From positions 1 through 64,000 of the forward strand of contig JAKSRH010000005.1 in the NCBI GenBank assembly GCA_024403675.1: a stretch of 64,000 nucleotides of DNA, given 5' to 3'. Positions 35,641 to 43,638 of the stretch are shown piece after piece. The DNA comes from Saccharofermentans sp. GTDB taxonomy: Bacteria; Bacillota; Clostridia; Saccharofermentanales; Saccharofermentanaceae. Both the position numbers and the translations under genes were made by a program. The stretch's first letter is position 1; each line of letters starts with the position of its first letter. The notes beneath the pieces were generated by a model. It saw only the letters and a list, made by a program, of their open reading frames with translations. It was not told the DNA's origin and did not search any database.

Positions 35641-35646
35641 TATAAT
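35638..35646 (+). promoter_or_regulatory. Extended -10 element of the MBL gene, likely leaderless start
   Basis: TGA-TATAAT covers the stop codon of the TetR gene. The predicted transcription start is 1 base before the ATG at 35654. There is no Shine-Dalgarno. Confidence 0.5.
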
Positions 35647-35653
35647 TCCTAGC

Positions 35654-36589
35654 ATGTTTATTAATAGTATTAAAGAGCCACTTAAGTATAAAGGATTAAC
35701 TATTTATAACGTCTCCCCTGTAAGAGGTGGCGATAGTTTTCTTTTTATCTTTGAAGATGGCACAAGTTTCATTTATGATTCTGGCTTTGGATTTAGTAGC
35801 GACAAGTTATACGAGAACATAAAGGCTGTTCTTGGTGACAAAAACCTCGACTACATTCTCCTATCCCACTCCCACTATGACCATGCTCTAGGAAGTGCTT
35901 GTCTTACGGTAAAGTATCCAAAAGTTAAGGTTGTAGCCTTTTCCTATGCGGCAAAAATCCTCGAAAAAGAATCTGCGCGAAATGTAATGCGCCGCCTTAA
36001 CAAGGATGCTGCTGCAATTCACGGAGTAACAGAATTTAATGACTACGTTGATTATCTTCACGCCGATATTAAAGTGGAAGACAATGACATATTAGACATG
36101 AATGGCCACAAAGTTCAGATCATTTCTCTTCCTGGTCATACCAAAGACTGCGTAGCTTTCTATCTTATGGACGAGAAACTTCTTCTTGGTACTGAGACTC
36201 TTGGTATGTACGTCGCTGACGGCCTCGTAATGCCATCCTTCCTCGTGGGATACCATATGTCCCTAGAATCTATAGACAAGGTCAGAAAGATGGTATATAA
36301 CGCCTCTGGAGAGCGTGCTATCGAAGCATATTTTATTCCTCACTGGGGTCTTATCGAAGGTAACGATGTTGATACCTTCCTTGAAGAGTCTATAAAGGGT
36401 CATAACCTTGGTAGAGATTTAATTGTAAATGCTCATAAAGAAGGCAAATCCCACGAAGAGATTTTTGCCATTTTCCAGGAGATGTATTACACACCAAAGG
36501 TAACTGAAGTTTACCCTTTCCCTGCTTTTGTAGAGAACACTAACATTCAGATTCCAATGATACTTCGAGAAGAAGGACTTATAGAATAA
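35654..36589 (+). CDS. Metallo-beta-lactamase-fold hydrolase
   Basis: This encodes 311 residues. The MBL fold has the metal box HSHYDH (His72, His74, Asp76, His77), a third ligand His in LPGHTKD (about 162) and the last His in IPHWG. The usual bridging Asp after the LPGHT strand is replaced by GTE (Glu about 181). MBL proteins of this type include glyoxalase II-like, quorum-quenching and lipid hydrolases. The C-terminal third has extra helices. The start has no ribosome site but an ideal -10 just upstream (see that entry). The gene lies directly after a TetR regulator, which suggests inducible expression. The substrate is unknown. Confidence 0.85.
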   Translation: MFINSIKEPLKYKGLTIYNVSPVRGGDSFLFIFEDGTSFIYDSGFGFSSDKLYENIKAVLGDKNLDYILLSHSHYDHALGSACLTVKYPKVKVVAFSYAAKILEKESARNVMRRLNKDAAAIHGVTEFNDYVDYLHADIKVEDNDILDMNGHKVQIISLPGHTKDCVAFYLMDEKLLLGTETLGMYVADGLVMPSFLVGYHMSLESIDKVRKMVYNASGERAIEAYFIPHWGLIEGNDVDTFLEESIKGHNLGRDLIVNAHKEGKSHEEIFAIFQEMYYTPKVTEVYPFPAFVENTNIQIPMILREEGLIE

Positions 36590-36621
36590 TAGAACTTCTT
36601 AACTTATTACAAACAAAAACA

Positions 36622-36651
36622 AAACCCTCGTAGCAATAACTACGAGGGTTT
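36622..36651. terminator. Bidirectional terminator between the MBL gene and purA
   Basis: A 12-bp perfect stem AAACCCTCGTAG / CTACGAGGGTTT with a 6-base loop between convergent genes. Confidence 0.9.
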
Positions 36652-36675
36652 ATCTTTTGTACTTTTAAAACCAAA

Positions 36676-37950
36676 TTATCTGTAGATAATCTCTTCTCTC
36701 TTAGGTCCTGTGGAAACGATAGAGATATGAACACCAATCTCCTTCTCGATGAACTCTACGTACTCCTGAGCCTCCTTAGGGAGCTTAGCGAAGTCTGTCT
36801 CGCCACGTACATCGCACTTCCAACCTGGGAGCTTAACGAACACTGGCTTAGCCTTCTCGAGATCCATTGGATTAGGGAAGTCCTTAGTAACCTCACCATC
36901 AATCTCATATCCTACGCATACTGGAATCTCATCGAGGTAACCGAGGCAGTCGATATTTGTAATAGCAACCTCTGTGGAACCCTGAACAAGACAACCATAT
37001 CTTGTAGCAACTGCATCGAACCAACCTACTCTTCTTGGACGACCTGTAGTAGCACCGTACTCACCCTTATCGCCGCCTCTCTTACGAAGCTCCTCAGCCT
37101 CAGCCTCGTCGAGGATCTCAGATACGAATGCACCTGCACCTACTGCAGAGGAATAAGCCTTAGTAACTGTTACGATATCCTTAATCTCATATGGTGGAAT
37201 ACCTGCACCAATTGCACCGTAACCAGCAAGTGTAGAAGAAGAAGTTACCATTGGGTAGATACCGTGGTCAGGATCCTTCATGGAACCGAGCTGACCCTCG
37301 AGGAGAATCTTCTTACCAGCCTTAAGAGCATCACGGATTACAACGCCTGTGTTAGTAACATATGGCTTAATCTGCTGACCGAGTGCATATACTTCCTCAG
37401 TAAGAGCATCTACATCAAGTGCTTCCTTGTGATAGAGGTTAACGATGAGAGCATTCTTAATCTCGAGTACACGAGCAAGCTTCTCACGGAGATGATCCTT
37501 GTCAAAGAGCTCTGTAATCTGGAGACCAATCTTAGCGAACTTATCAGAATAGAAAGGAGCAATACCGGACTTTGTAGAACCGAAAGCCTTACCACCAAGT
37601 CTCTCTTCCTCAAGCTGATCAAAGAGTACGTGATATGGCATAATTACCTGAACTCTATCAGATACGAGAATCTGTGGGTTAAGTCCCTTCTCCTTAATGT
37701 CATTAAGCTCTGTAATGAACTTCTGAATATCAAAAGCAACACCGTTACCAATGATATTTACGATATTCTCATGGCACACACCGGATGGCATGAGATGCAA
37801 AGCAAATCTACCATGCTCATTAATAATTGTATGTCCTGCATTAGCTCCGCCCTGAAAACGGATAACCATATCAGATTCATTTGCGAGAAGGTCTGTAATC
37901 TTACCCTTACCTTCGTCACCCCAGTTTGCACCAACGATAGCCTTAACCAT
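36676..37950 (-). CDS. purA: Adenylosuccinate synthetase
   Basis: This encodes 424 residues. The N-terminal GTP-binding loop GANWGDEGKGKITD, the base-binding loop around QGGANAGHTI, the IMP-contact EGQLGSMKDPDHGIYPMVTSSST and the C-terminal RPRRVGWFD are all canonical. The enzyme joins IMP and aspartate with GTP to give adenylosuccinate, first of two steps to AMP. Ribosome site GGAGG 8 bases before the ATG; promoter TTGTAA-17-TATAAT is in the gap upstream. Monocistronic with a strong terminator. A long opposite-strand open frame covers it but is a shadow. Confidence 0.97.
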   Translation of the reverse strand: MVKAIVGANWGDEGKGKITDLLANESDMVIRFQGGANAGHTIINEHGRFALHLMPSGVCHENIVNIIGNGVAFDIQKFITELNDIKEKGLNPQILVSDRVQVIMPYHVLFDQLEEERLGGKAFGSTKSGIAPFYSDKFAKIGLQITELFDKDHLREKLARVLEIKNALIVNLYHKEALDVDALTEEVYALGQQIKPYVTNTGVVIRDALKAGKKILLEGQLGSMKDPDHGIYPMVTSSSTLAGYGAIGAGIPPYEIKDIVTVTKAYSSAVGAGAFVSEILDEAEAEELRKRGGDKGEYGATTGRPRRVGWFDAVATRYGCLVQGSTEVAITNIDCLGYLDEIPVCVGYEIDGEVTKDFPNPMDLEKAKPVFVKLPGWKCDVRGETDFAKLPKEAQEYVEFIEKEIGVHISIVSTGPKREEIIYR

Positions 37951-38015
37951 GTTATACCTCCAGACTTACGCATGACCATAAATGTGTATTCTAGAGCAGG
38001 CCATACGCCGTGGTT

Positions 38016-38044
38016 ATTATAATAAATTCTTTAGCGAATTACAA
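38016..38044 (-). promoter_or_regulatory. Promoter of purA
   Basis: On the minus strand TTGTAA (complement of 38039-38044), 17-base spacer, TATAAT (complement of 38016-38021), about 65 bases before the ATG. The leader holds no clear PurR box or riboswitch. Confidence 0.65.
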
Positions 38045-38056
38045 TTTCTAATCCAC

Positions 38057-39022
38057 TTAATTTTCAGGATTATTATCTTCAGTTCTCTCGCTAATTATGT
38101 ATCTTGGTCTTGCCTTTACTTCCATATAAATCTTGCCAATATACATACCAATAACACCAATACTAATAAGCTGGATGCCTCCGAGGAAACACACGATACA
38201 TGTCATACTTGCCCAACCAGCTACAGTATGGCCCATAAGTTGAGTAATAAAAGCCCAAATCATAAGAACAAAACTAATTAATGACACAATAACGCCAAAA
38301 ACAGTAATCATATTAAGTGGCTTAACACTTAAACTGGTGATACCGTCAAAGGCAAGGTAAAACATCTTCGAAAGTGGGTAGTGAGTATCTCCCGCAAGTC
38401 TTTCGTTACGCTTGTAATAAACGTTTGCACTCTTAAATCCAACAAGTGGTACAAGTCCTCTAAGGAAGAGATTAACTTCTTTAAACTCAGAAAAAGCATT
38501 TAACGCTCTTGTCGACATAAGTCTATAATCTGCATGGTTTTCTACAACCTCGCCCCCCAATGCATTAATAAGCTTGTAGAACATAACTGCTGTATTACGC
38601 TTAAAGAAAGTATCTGTATCGCGGTTGTCTCTTACACCATAAACCACATCCGCGCCGTTCATATACTCATCTACCATCTGTTCCATGACCTTAACATCAT
38701 CCTGTCCATCACAGTCAATGGAAATGGTAATATCACATTTGTCTTTTGCTTCCATAAGTCCAGCAAGTACCGCATTTTGGTGGCCACGATTTCTACTCTG
38801 ACTAATGCCGATAAAATGAGAATCCTTCTTAGCAAGATCACATATTATTTCCCATGTTTTATCCTTGCTACCATCATTTACAAAAAGCACCTTACTATCA
38901 TTTGTAATCTTATTCTTTGAAATCAAAAGAGTAAGCTCTTCTAAGAAAATCTCCTGGGAAATTGGAAGAACTTTTTCCTCGTTGTAACAAGGAATAACAA
39001 TATATAACGTAGGTGTTTTCAT
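38057..39022 (-). CDS. GT2 glycosyltransferase of the bactoprenol/dolichol-phosphate type
   Basis: This encodes 321 residues from the ATG with GGAGG 6 bases upstream. A GT-A fold (about 1-230) has IVIPCYNEE, VNDGSKDKTW, the RNRGHQNAVLAG loop and the DGQD acidic motif. Two C-terminal membrane helices (about 232-258 and 272-295) end in MYIGKIYMEVKARPRYII, the hallmark of GtrB/ArnC-like enzymes that make polyprenyl-phosphate sugars. It functions at the cytoplasmic side of the membrane to supply sugar carriers for surface glycan decoration. The membrane protein gene 39041-40561 lies directly upstream (18 bases), so the pair is probably one pathway. Confidence 0.93.
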   Translation of the reverse strand: MKTPTLYIVIPCYNEEKVLPISQEIFLEELTLLISKNKITNDSKVLFVNDGSKDKTWEIICDLAKKDSHFIGISQSRNRGHQNAVLAGLMEAKDKCDITISIDCDGQDDVKVMEQMVDEYMNGADVVYGVRDNRDTDTFFKRNTAVMFYKLINALGGEVVENHADYRLMSTRALNAFSEFKEVNLFLRGLVPLVGFKSANVYYKRNERLAGDTHYPLSKMFYLAFDGITSLSVKPLNMITVFGVIVSLISFVLMIWAFITQLMGHTVAGWASMTCIVCFLGGIQLISIGVIGMYIGKIYMEVKARPRYIISERTEDNNPEN

Positions 39023-39040
39023 ATATGCCTCCAAGACTTA

Positions 39041-40561
39041 TCAATCATATACGCACTCAAATACTGACCACCTCAAGGTAATATTTGGATCATAAGAAGA
39101 AGTACAGTAATTATCGTATACAAGTTTATATCTGCCAGACTCAATCATATCATTAATAACTGCCTCATCGGTAGTATTCGGAAAAGATTCTATTACAAAT
39201 GCATCTGGTGAATATTTATCATAAAAAGCATCTGCCTGATCAATGTTCTCCAGAACCAAATGGCCTTCAAAATAATCCTGGCCAGAATACTGTGGCAAGT
39301 AAAGATCTACTCTGTTATCGATATGAACCTTAACATCATAAAAAGCAAGCCAAGTACCTGTGTCGAAGTTATTAAAAATCGTCTCGTAACCCTTATCCTT
39401 AATAACATCTACAACCCCCTCGTCATAAGCTGCAAGACTACTAATATCTGACATGGTATTTGTAGGGAAATATGTTGTCCAAGAAGTAAATGTGGTAAAG
39501 ATTGCAAAACCAGCACAAAAAGCAGCGATGATGTAATTGGACATATCCGTAAAATCAAAAATATCCTTGTTAATATGGAACAAATTTGAATTAAGCCAAT
39601 TGATAAGTGCCTGCACTTCTTCTGCCCCGAGAATAAGTACTACCAATGCTACATAATTCATAAAACGGCAGTGCTTACAGGAAAGAATAATGAACATGCA
39701 AAGAAAACAAAGTCTTAGAATAGTATTTTTATCAAACTTACGAAGTCTGTCATCAACGGCGAATCCAATAAATATCAAGAGAATAATAACCATCTCCACC
39801 ATAGTAAATACCTTTGGTGTCCACTCCTGGTTAAAACTCCATATGTACTTACTTCCTTCACCTGTCATCTTAATAGGATAAATCCACGCATCAATACCAA
39901 TAGGATTAAGAAGAGATGCCACAAAACCCGCACTCAAAGCACAAAGATAATAAACACCTGTTTTATAGTTTTTGAAAAGGAATTCCATTACGGTAAATAC
40001 TACAAACACTGCAAACATAATAGGCATCATGCCACCATGGAACCATGACGCGCAGAAAGCAACAACTACGAAAGTAATACCTTTTACCTTATTACTCTTG
40101 TTGCTAAACATAGTAATAAGAAGAACTGTTAGTGCCAGCTGAGAAAAAAGATTTGGTCTAGCATTGTAGTTAGGAAAAGACAAAAATCTAGCTGCACATG
40201 CAGTAATAATAATTATAAGTGGATGTACCTTTTTGGAATTAAATTTAAAGGCAAGACCAGCGATTGTGTAATTAATAATCGCAGCTACACCTATAACACC
40301 AATTACACCCAAAAGCTTATAGGCAATACCTACTAAATAATACCAACCTACTTCATGCTTTATCCAGTTAAGGCCCTCATGCCAACTATAACGCTCCAAT
40401 GGAATAAACGTATGATATGTAAAGCAGTCCATACCTGTCTTTATTTGAATCATTGTATCTTCCACGTAGTGGTAAATGTGATTCATATAAAAGAATGGAC
40501 AATATATAACCAAAACTGCACAGATAAGAAGAATGGTTTTGGAACTTAATTTCTTTGGCAT
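39041..40561 (-). CDS. GT-C-like polytopic membrane protein
   Basis: This encodes 506 residues with about 10 membrane helices in the first 375 residues and a C-terminal soluble domain. The first loop contains an acidic ED (HYVEDTMIQIK), as in GT-C glycosyltransferases that bind a lipid-phosphate sugar. The late FNNFDTGTWLAFYDVKVHIDNRVDLY motif matches a recurring pattern in such membrane glycosyltransferase-like proteins. It is likely to use the polyprenyl-phosphate sugar made by the downstream GT2 gene. Ribosome site GAGGGG about 11 bases before the ATG. The acceptor is unknown. An alternative is a flippase or polymer membrane subunit. Confidence 0.7.
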   Translation of the reverse strand: MPKKLSSKTILLICAVLVIYCPFFYMNHIYHYVEDTMIQIKTGMDCFTYHTFIPLERYSWHEGLNWIKHEVGWYYLVGIAYKLLGVIGVIGVAAIINYTIAGLAFKFNSKKVHPLIIIITACAARFLSFPNYNARPNLFSQLALTVLLITMFSNKSNKVKGITFVVVAFCASWFHGGMMPIMFAVFVVFTVMEFLFKNYKTGVYYLCALSAGFVASLLNPIGIDAWIYPIKMTGEGSKYIWSFNQEWTPKVFTMVEMVIILLIFIGFAVDDRLRKFDKNTILRLCFLCMFIILSCKHCRFMNYVALVVLILGAEEVQALINWLNSNLFHINKDIFDFTDMSNYIIAAFCAGFAIFTTFTSWTTYFPTNTMSDISSLAAYDEGVVDVIKDKGYETIFNNFDTGTWLAFYDVKVHIDNRVDLYLPQYSGQDYFEGHLVLENIDQADAFYDKYSPDAFVIESFPNTTDEAVINDMIESGRYKLVYDNYCTSSYDPNITLRWSVFECVYD

Positions 40562-40588
40562 TCTACAAATATCCCCTCAAATTTATTC

Positions 40589-41407
40589 TTATAAAATTAC
40601 TTCGTTCATGCTTCCAGTTCTGTATCCAATAAGGTCCATAGATACATAACTAAAACCTAATTCCTTAAATTTCTTAGCAACAAGTAATCGAGTCCTCTCT
40701 TCTACTAGCTTAGAAATATCTTCAGGAAGCACCTCAATTCTTGCCATATCACCATGAATTCTAACACGCATCTGGCTAAAACCTAAATCAAGTAATAACT
40801 GCTCAGCTTTATCTACCATGCTAAGCTTCTCATCGGTAATTTTCTCACCATATACAAAACGAGATGCAAGACATGCATAGGATGGCTTATTCCAGGTAGG
40901 AAGACCATACATAGAAGAAAGAGCACGAATATCTGACTTAGTTAACTTCGCCTCGCGAAGAGGGCTAGTAATATTCATCTCAGCTACCGCCTGAAGACCT
41001 GGCCTATAATCACCAAGATCATCTATATTGGATCCTTCTGCTACATACTCGATACCCTTTTCCGCAGCTAGTTTCTTAATGCTACTGAAAATAGCTTTCT
41101 TACATAAATAGCATCTATTCGGAGGATTATTTGTTACCTCCTCACTTCTATTCTCATCTGCATCAAAAACAACTTGAAGTATATCATTTGCTGCACAAAA
41201 AGCCTCTGCTTCAGTCATCTCACGATGAGGACAAAAACTAGACTTTGCAGTCACGGCCATAGCCTTATTACCAAGTACTTCCTTTGCCACATAAAGCAAA
41301 AAAGTAGAATCAACACCACCAGAAAAACCCACAGCAAGGCTACCCAGGCTTTTAAGGTAAGTTTTTAAATTTTCTAATTTTGTAAGCTGCTCTGGTGTTG
41401 GTTCCAT
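40589..41407 (-). CDS. larE: LarE-type ATP-dependent sulfur transferase
   Basis: This encodes 272 residues. The PP-loop SGGVDST is at 29-35, followed by NRCYLCKK (Cys99, Cys102) and PSYACLASR (Cys179). LarE enzymes adenylate the pyridinium cofactor precursor and insert sulfur to make the nickel-pincer cofactor for lactate racemase. The L. plantarum enzyme sacrifices its own cysteine in the ACLASR region. Homologues with three conserved Cys, as here, are known to carry an Fe-S cluster and can work catalytically. LarA, LarB and LarC are not in this window. It lies 1 base downstream of the tcdA gene with AAGG as ribosome site. Confidence 0.88.
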   Translation of the reverse strand: MEPTPEQLTKLENLKTYLKSLGSLAVGFSGGVDSTFLLYVAKEVLGNKAMAVTAKSSFCPHREMTEAEAFCAANDILQVVFDADENRSEEVTNNPPNRCYLCKKAIFSSIKKLAAEKGIEYVAEGSNIDDLGDYRPGLQAVAEMNITSPLREAKLTKSDIRALSSMYGLPTWNKPSYACLASRFVYGEKITDEKLSMVDKAEQLLLDLGFSQMRVRIHGDMARIEVLPEDISKLVEERTRLLVAKKFKELGFSYVSMDLIGYRTGSMNEVIL

Positions 41408-41408
41408 A

Positions 41409-42140
41409 TTAATTTACCTTGTCGTCGTTACGAAAATTTGTAAGGTCTTTAATAACTTCTGCCGCAATAATAAGTCCAGCAACAGATGGCACGAAAGCAT
41501 TACTTCCAGGTGCTGGTCTACCCCCCTTGGTCTCATTAGGGTCAATATTAGGAGTAAGAGGCTTTTCCTTCGAGTAAACCACTTTTAATTTCTTCACACC
41601 ACGCTTTTTAAGTTCGCGTCTCATTACTTTCGCCAAGGGACACACAGATGTCTTGTTAATATCTGCCACTTCAAACATCTCAGGGTTAACTTTATTACCC
41701 GCACCCATACTACTAATAATTGGGGTGCCTGCTTCCTTTGCTTGCACAATAAGCTCCAATTTACCTGTCACTGTGTCAATAGCATCCACCACATAATCGT
41801 ATTTAGTAAAGTCAAACTGATCACGTGTCTCTGGAAGATAAAAAGTCTTATAAATATTTACCTTAGCCTCAGGATTAATTTCTAAAATGCGTTCCTTAGC
41901 TACCTCTACCTTATCGCGACCAACAGTCTTAGTAGTAGCTATAATTTGTCTATTAATATTGGACTCACAAACAGTGTCATTATCTATAAGATCTAATGTG
42001 CCGACGCCACTTCTAGCCAAGGCTTCTACAACATATCCACCAACTCCTCCGACACCAAAAATGGCTACTCTACTATTTGCCAAAGTAGTCATGTTATCTG
42101 CGCCTAAAAGAAGTTCTGTTCGTGTAAATATATTGGACAT
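41409..42140 (-). CDS. tcdA: tRNA threonylcarbamoyladenosine dehydratase (ThiF/E1-like)
   Basis: This encodes 243 residues of the ThiF/HesA/MoeB superfamily. The nucleotide-binding GVGGVGGYVVEALARSGVG, the Arg finger in CESNINRQI, the DxD-like VDAIDTVTGKLELI and the KGGRPAPGSNAFVPSVAGL C terminus fit TcdA. In E. coli TcdA (CsdL) uses ATP to cyclise the t6A base at tRNA position 37 to ct6A. The ThiF/MoeB zinc Cys pairs are not evident, as expected for TcdA. A possible promoter (TATAAT in the 40-base gap upstream) and an AAAGG ribosome site precede it. It is co-transcribed with larE. Confidence 0.92.
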   Translation of the reverse strand: MSNIFTRTELLLGADNMTTLANSRVAIFGVGGVGGYVVEALARSGVGTLDLIDNDTVCESNINRQIIATTKTVGRDKVEVAKERILEINPEAKVNIYKTFYLPETRDQFDFTKYDYVVDAIDTVTGKLELIVQAKEAGTPIISSMGAGNKVNPEMFEVADINKTSVCPLAKVMRRELKKRGVKKLKVVYSKEKPLTPNIDPNETKGGRPAPGSNAFVPSVAGLIIAAEVIKDLTNFRNDDKVN

Positions 42141-42180
42141 CGTAATTACCTTTCCTTAATTGGTTTAATTATACCAATTT

Positions 42181-43002
42181 CTAATATTTCTGCCTCTCAA
42201 TAATAGTCTTTGTAACTCGCTCTCTTATTATTCCCCTATCACGCTCTGGATAGTACTCTAAAAGCGGTAATAGAACTTTATCAATCTCATCCTTGGTTAA
42301 TCGTGGAATTTCTAACTGCGAACCATATAGACTTCTAATAATATTCAATTGCCTGTTAAAAGATATATGAAAAGGATTAGCATCTACTGTTTTCATCAAC
42401 CCTTCCGGTGTTATATCCAAAGGCAAGACATGGGCATTAGATAAAAGTCCTGCACCATTATCAAAAATCGGACAATAATCGAATCCATTTTCCTTCTTTA
42501 TTACAGCAATATTATTAAGATGTCTGTCATTATTTAACACCAATGCATCCAACTCAAAAATAATAGTTAAATACAGAGGAAACTCTTTAAGACCAGTAAT
42601 CTCTGCTACCTTTTCTGCCAGAAAAGATATTCTTTTTTTGTCACTTGAAAGGGTCATTAATATACCTTTCAAAGGACGGTTATAGTATTCCTTGAACAAC
42701 TTATTGATAGTTATAATTGACTCCCCTGGTTTAAGAAAATTTTCACTACTACAACCAGTTCTATTGAGTTTATGAACATTCATCTTTTCCATTTCATATC
42801 TAACGAAAGTAAAAGATGTATTCTTCTCAATATTACTTCTTTCAAGTAAGTAAGTCGTAAACACCTCAGATAATGCCTCATAGCCAAATTGGTCAAGCTT
42901 ATACCAGCGGTTATTATCAAACCACTTTTCTTGATTTCCTTTAGATGATGTCTCAGCTATTTTGTTATTGGATACAAAATTTATGTCACTTCTTCTATCC
43001 AT
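42181..43002 (-). CDS. HipA-like kinase-fold protein
   Basis: This encodes 273 residues. Features of the HipA kinase fold are a Lys in WYKLDQFGYEALSE (about residue 35) with a following Glu, and the catalytic loop NNDRHLNNIAV (157-167). The metal-binding DNG (181-183) corresponds to the DFG-type Asp. HipA proteins are Ser/Thr kinases, many of which phosphorylate translation factors and act as toxins with a DNA-binding partner. This protein lacks the HipB/HipS-like N-terminal segment. Its ATG lies inside the end of the AbrB-like gene (22-base overlap), so the pair is coupled. A toxin role is plausible but unproven; a housekeeping kinase or a defence gene are alternatives. Confidence 0.7.
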   Translation of the reverse strand: MDRRSDINFVSNNKIAETSSKGNQEKWFDNNRWYKLDQFGYEALSEVFTTYLLERSNIEKNTSFTFVRYEMEKMNVHKLNRTGCSSENFLKPGESIITINKLFKEYYNRPLKGILMTLSSDKKRISFLAEKVAEITGLKEFPLYLTIIFELDALVLNNDRHLNNIAVIKKENGFDYCPIFDNGAGLLSNAHVLPLDITPEGLMKTVDANPFHISFNRQLNIIRSLYGSQLEIPRLTKDEIDKVLLPLLEYYPERDRGIIRERVTKTIIERQKY

Positions 43003-43514
43003 TGATTATCTTCTGCCATTCTTCCCTTGGTTTTTCTAATTATTTCTAGAGGGTCATATTCATCTACACCTATCGCACTTAAATAGTAATCAACACCATC
43101 TCTTTCTCTTGGGATACAACGTTCTTCCAAAAAATCGAAAAAATCTTCCCATCCTGGATTCGTATTATTACCAAATGCTGTAGTAATAAAACATTCACTA
43201 TGGTTTGTTACTTTTATTCTTCTATCAGTAAAATCGGCATAAATTGTTGTTTGTAATTCTTCACCATCATAATATCTATAAAGATGCATATCATGACCTA
43301 AATCTACATAGGTTTGATAAAACTCTTCCCCTGTCATATTCTTACGAATAACTATAGAATTACCATCAAAAAACATATCTAGGTCTCTTGAATCTTCATC
43401 TAAATTCATGCTCTTTACCCAGTTAGATGGAAGAGAAACTTTATATGTTTTGGACCCTGCCGAAGCAGTACCTCCAGCCTTACCTATAATTAGTTTTCCT
43501 TTACGAATTTCCAT
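42981..43514 (-). CDS. AbrB/MazE-like antitoxin-type protein with an extended C terminus
   Basis: This encodes 177 residues. The N terminus (about 5-55: KLIIGKAGGTASAGSKTYKVSLPSNWVKSMNLD...MFFDGNSIVIRK) has the pattern of the SpoVT-AbrB swapped-hairpin DNA-binding domain found in MazE-type antitoxins. The long C-terminal part (about 60-177) carries no recognised motif. It could provide the kinase-binding region. Start: AGAGGT 9 bases upstream. Its promoter contains a perfect 13-base palindrome, consistent with autoregulation. It overlaps the HipA-like gene, and gene order antitoxin-then-toxin with overlap fits a toxin-antitoxin operon. Confidence 0.7.
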   Translation of the reverse strand: MEIRKGKLIIGKAGGTASAGSKTYKVSLPSNWVKSMNLDEDSRDLDMFFDGNSIVIRKNMTGEEFYQTYVDLGHDMHLYRYYDGEELQTTIYADFTDRRIKVTNHSECFITTAFGNNTNPGWEDFFDFLEERCIPRERDGVDYYLSAIGVDEYDPLEIIRKTKGRMAEDNQWIEEVT

Positions 43515-43532
43515 AATATTACCTCTAGTTAT

Positions 43533-43561
43533 ATTTTATGTTATTCGTAACGAATATACAA
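43533..43561 (-). promoter_or_regulatory. Promoter and operator of the AbrB/HipA-like operon
   Basis: On the minus strand TTGTAT (complement of 43556-43561), a 17-base spacer and TAAAAT (complement of 43533-43538). Thirteen of the 17 spacer bases are the perfect palindrome ATTCGTAACGAAT (43543-43555), so a protein bound there would block polymerase directly. Confidence 0.6.
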
Positions 43562-43578
43562 TGTTTATATATACAAAA

Positions 43579-43602
43579 CGCCCCTGTGAAATCACAGAGG
43601 CG
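43579..43602 (-). terminator. Terminator of the BlaI/BlaR1-like operon
   Basis: An 11-bp stem CGCCCCTGTGA / TCACAGAGGCG (one mismatch-type pair) 37 bases past the blaR1-like stop, followed on the minus strand by TTTTG. Confidence 0.8.
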
Positions 43603-43638
43603 CTTTCAAAATCTATATCTATACCTTGTTTTATTAAC

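Noticed and set aside
36727..38022. A long plus-strand open frame (about 430 codons) opposite purA
   Set aside because: purA has every conserved motif, a ribosome site, promoter and terminator; the opposite frame has a Cys/Leu/Ser-rich composition typical of a shadow.
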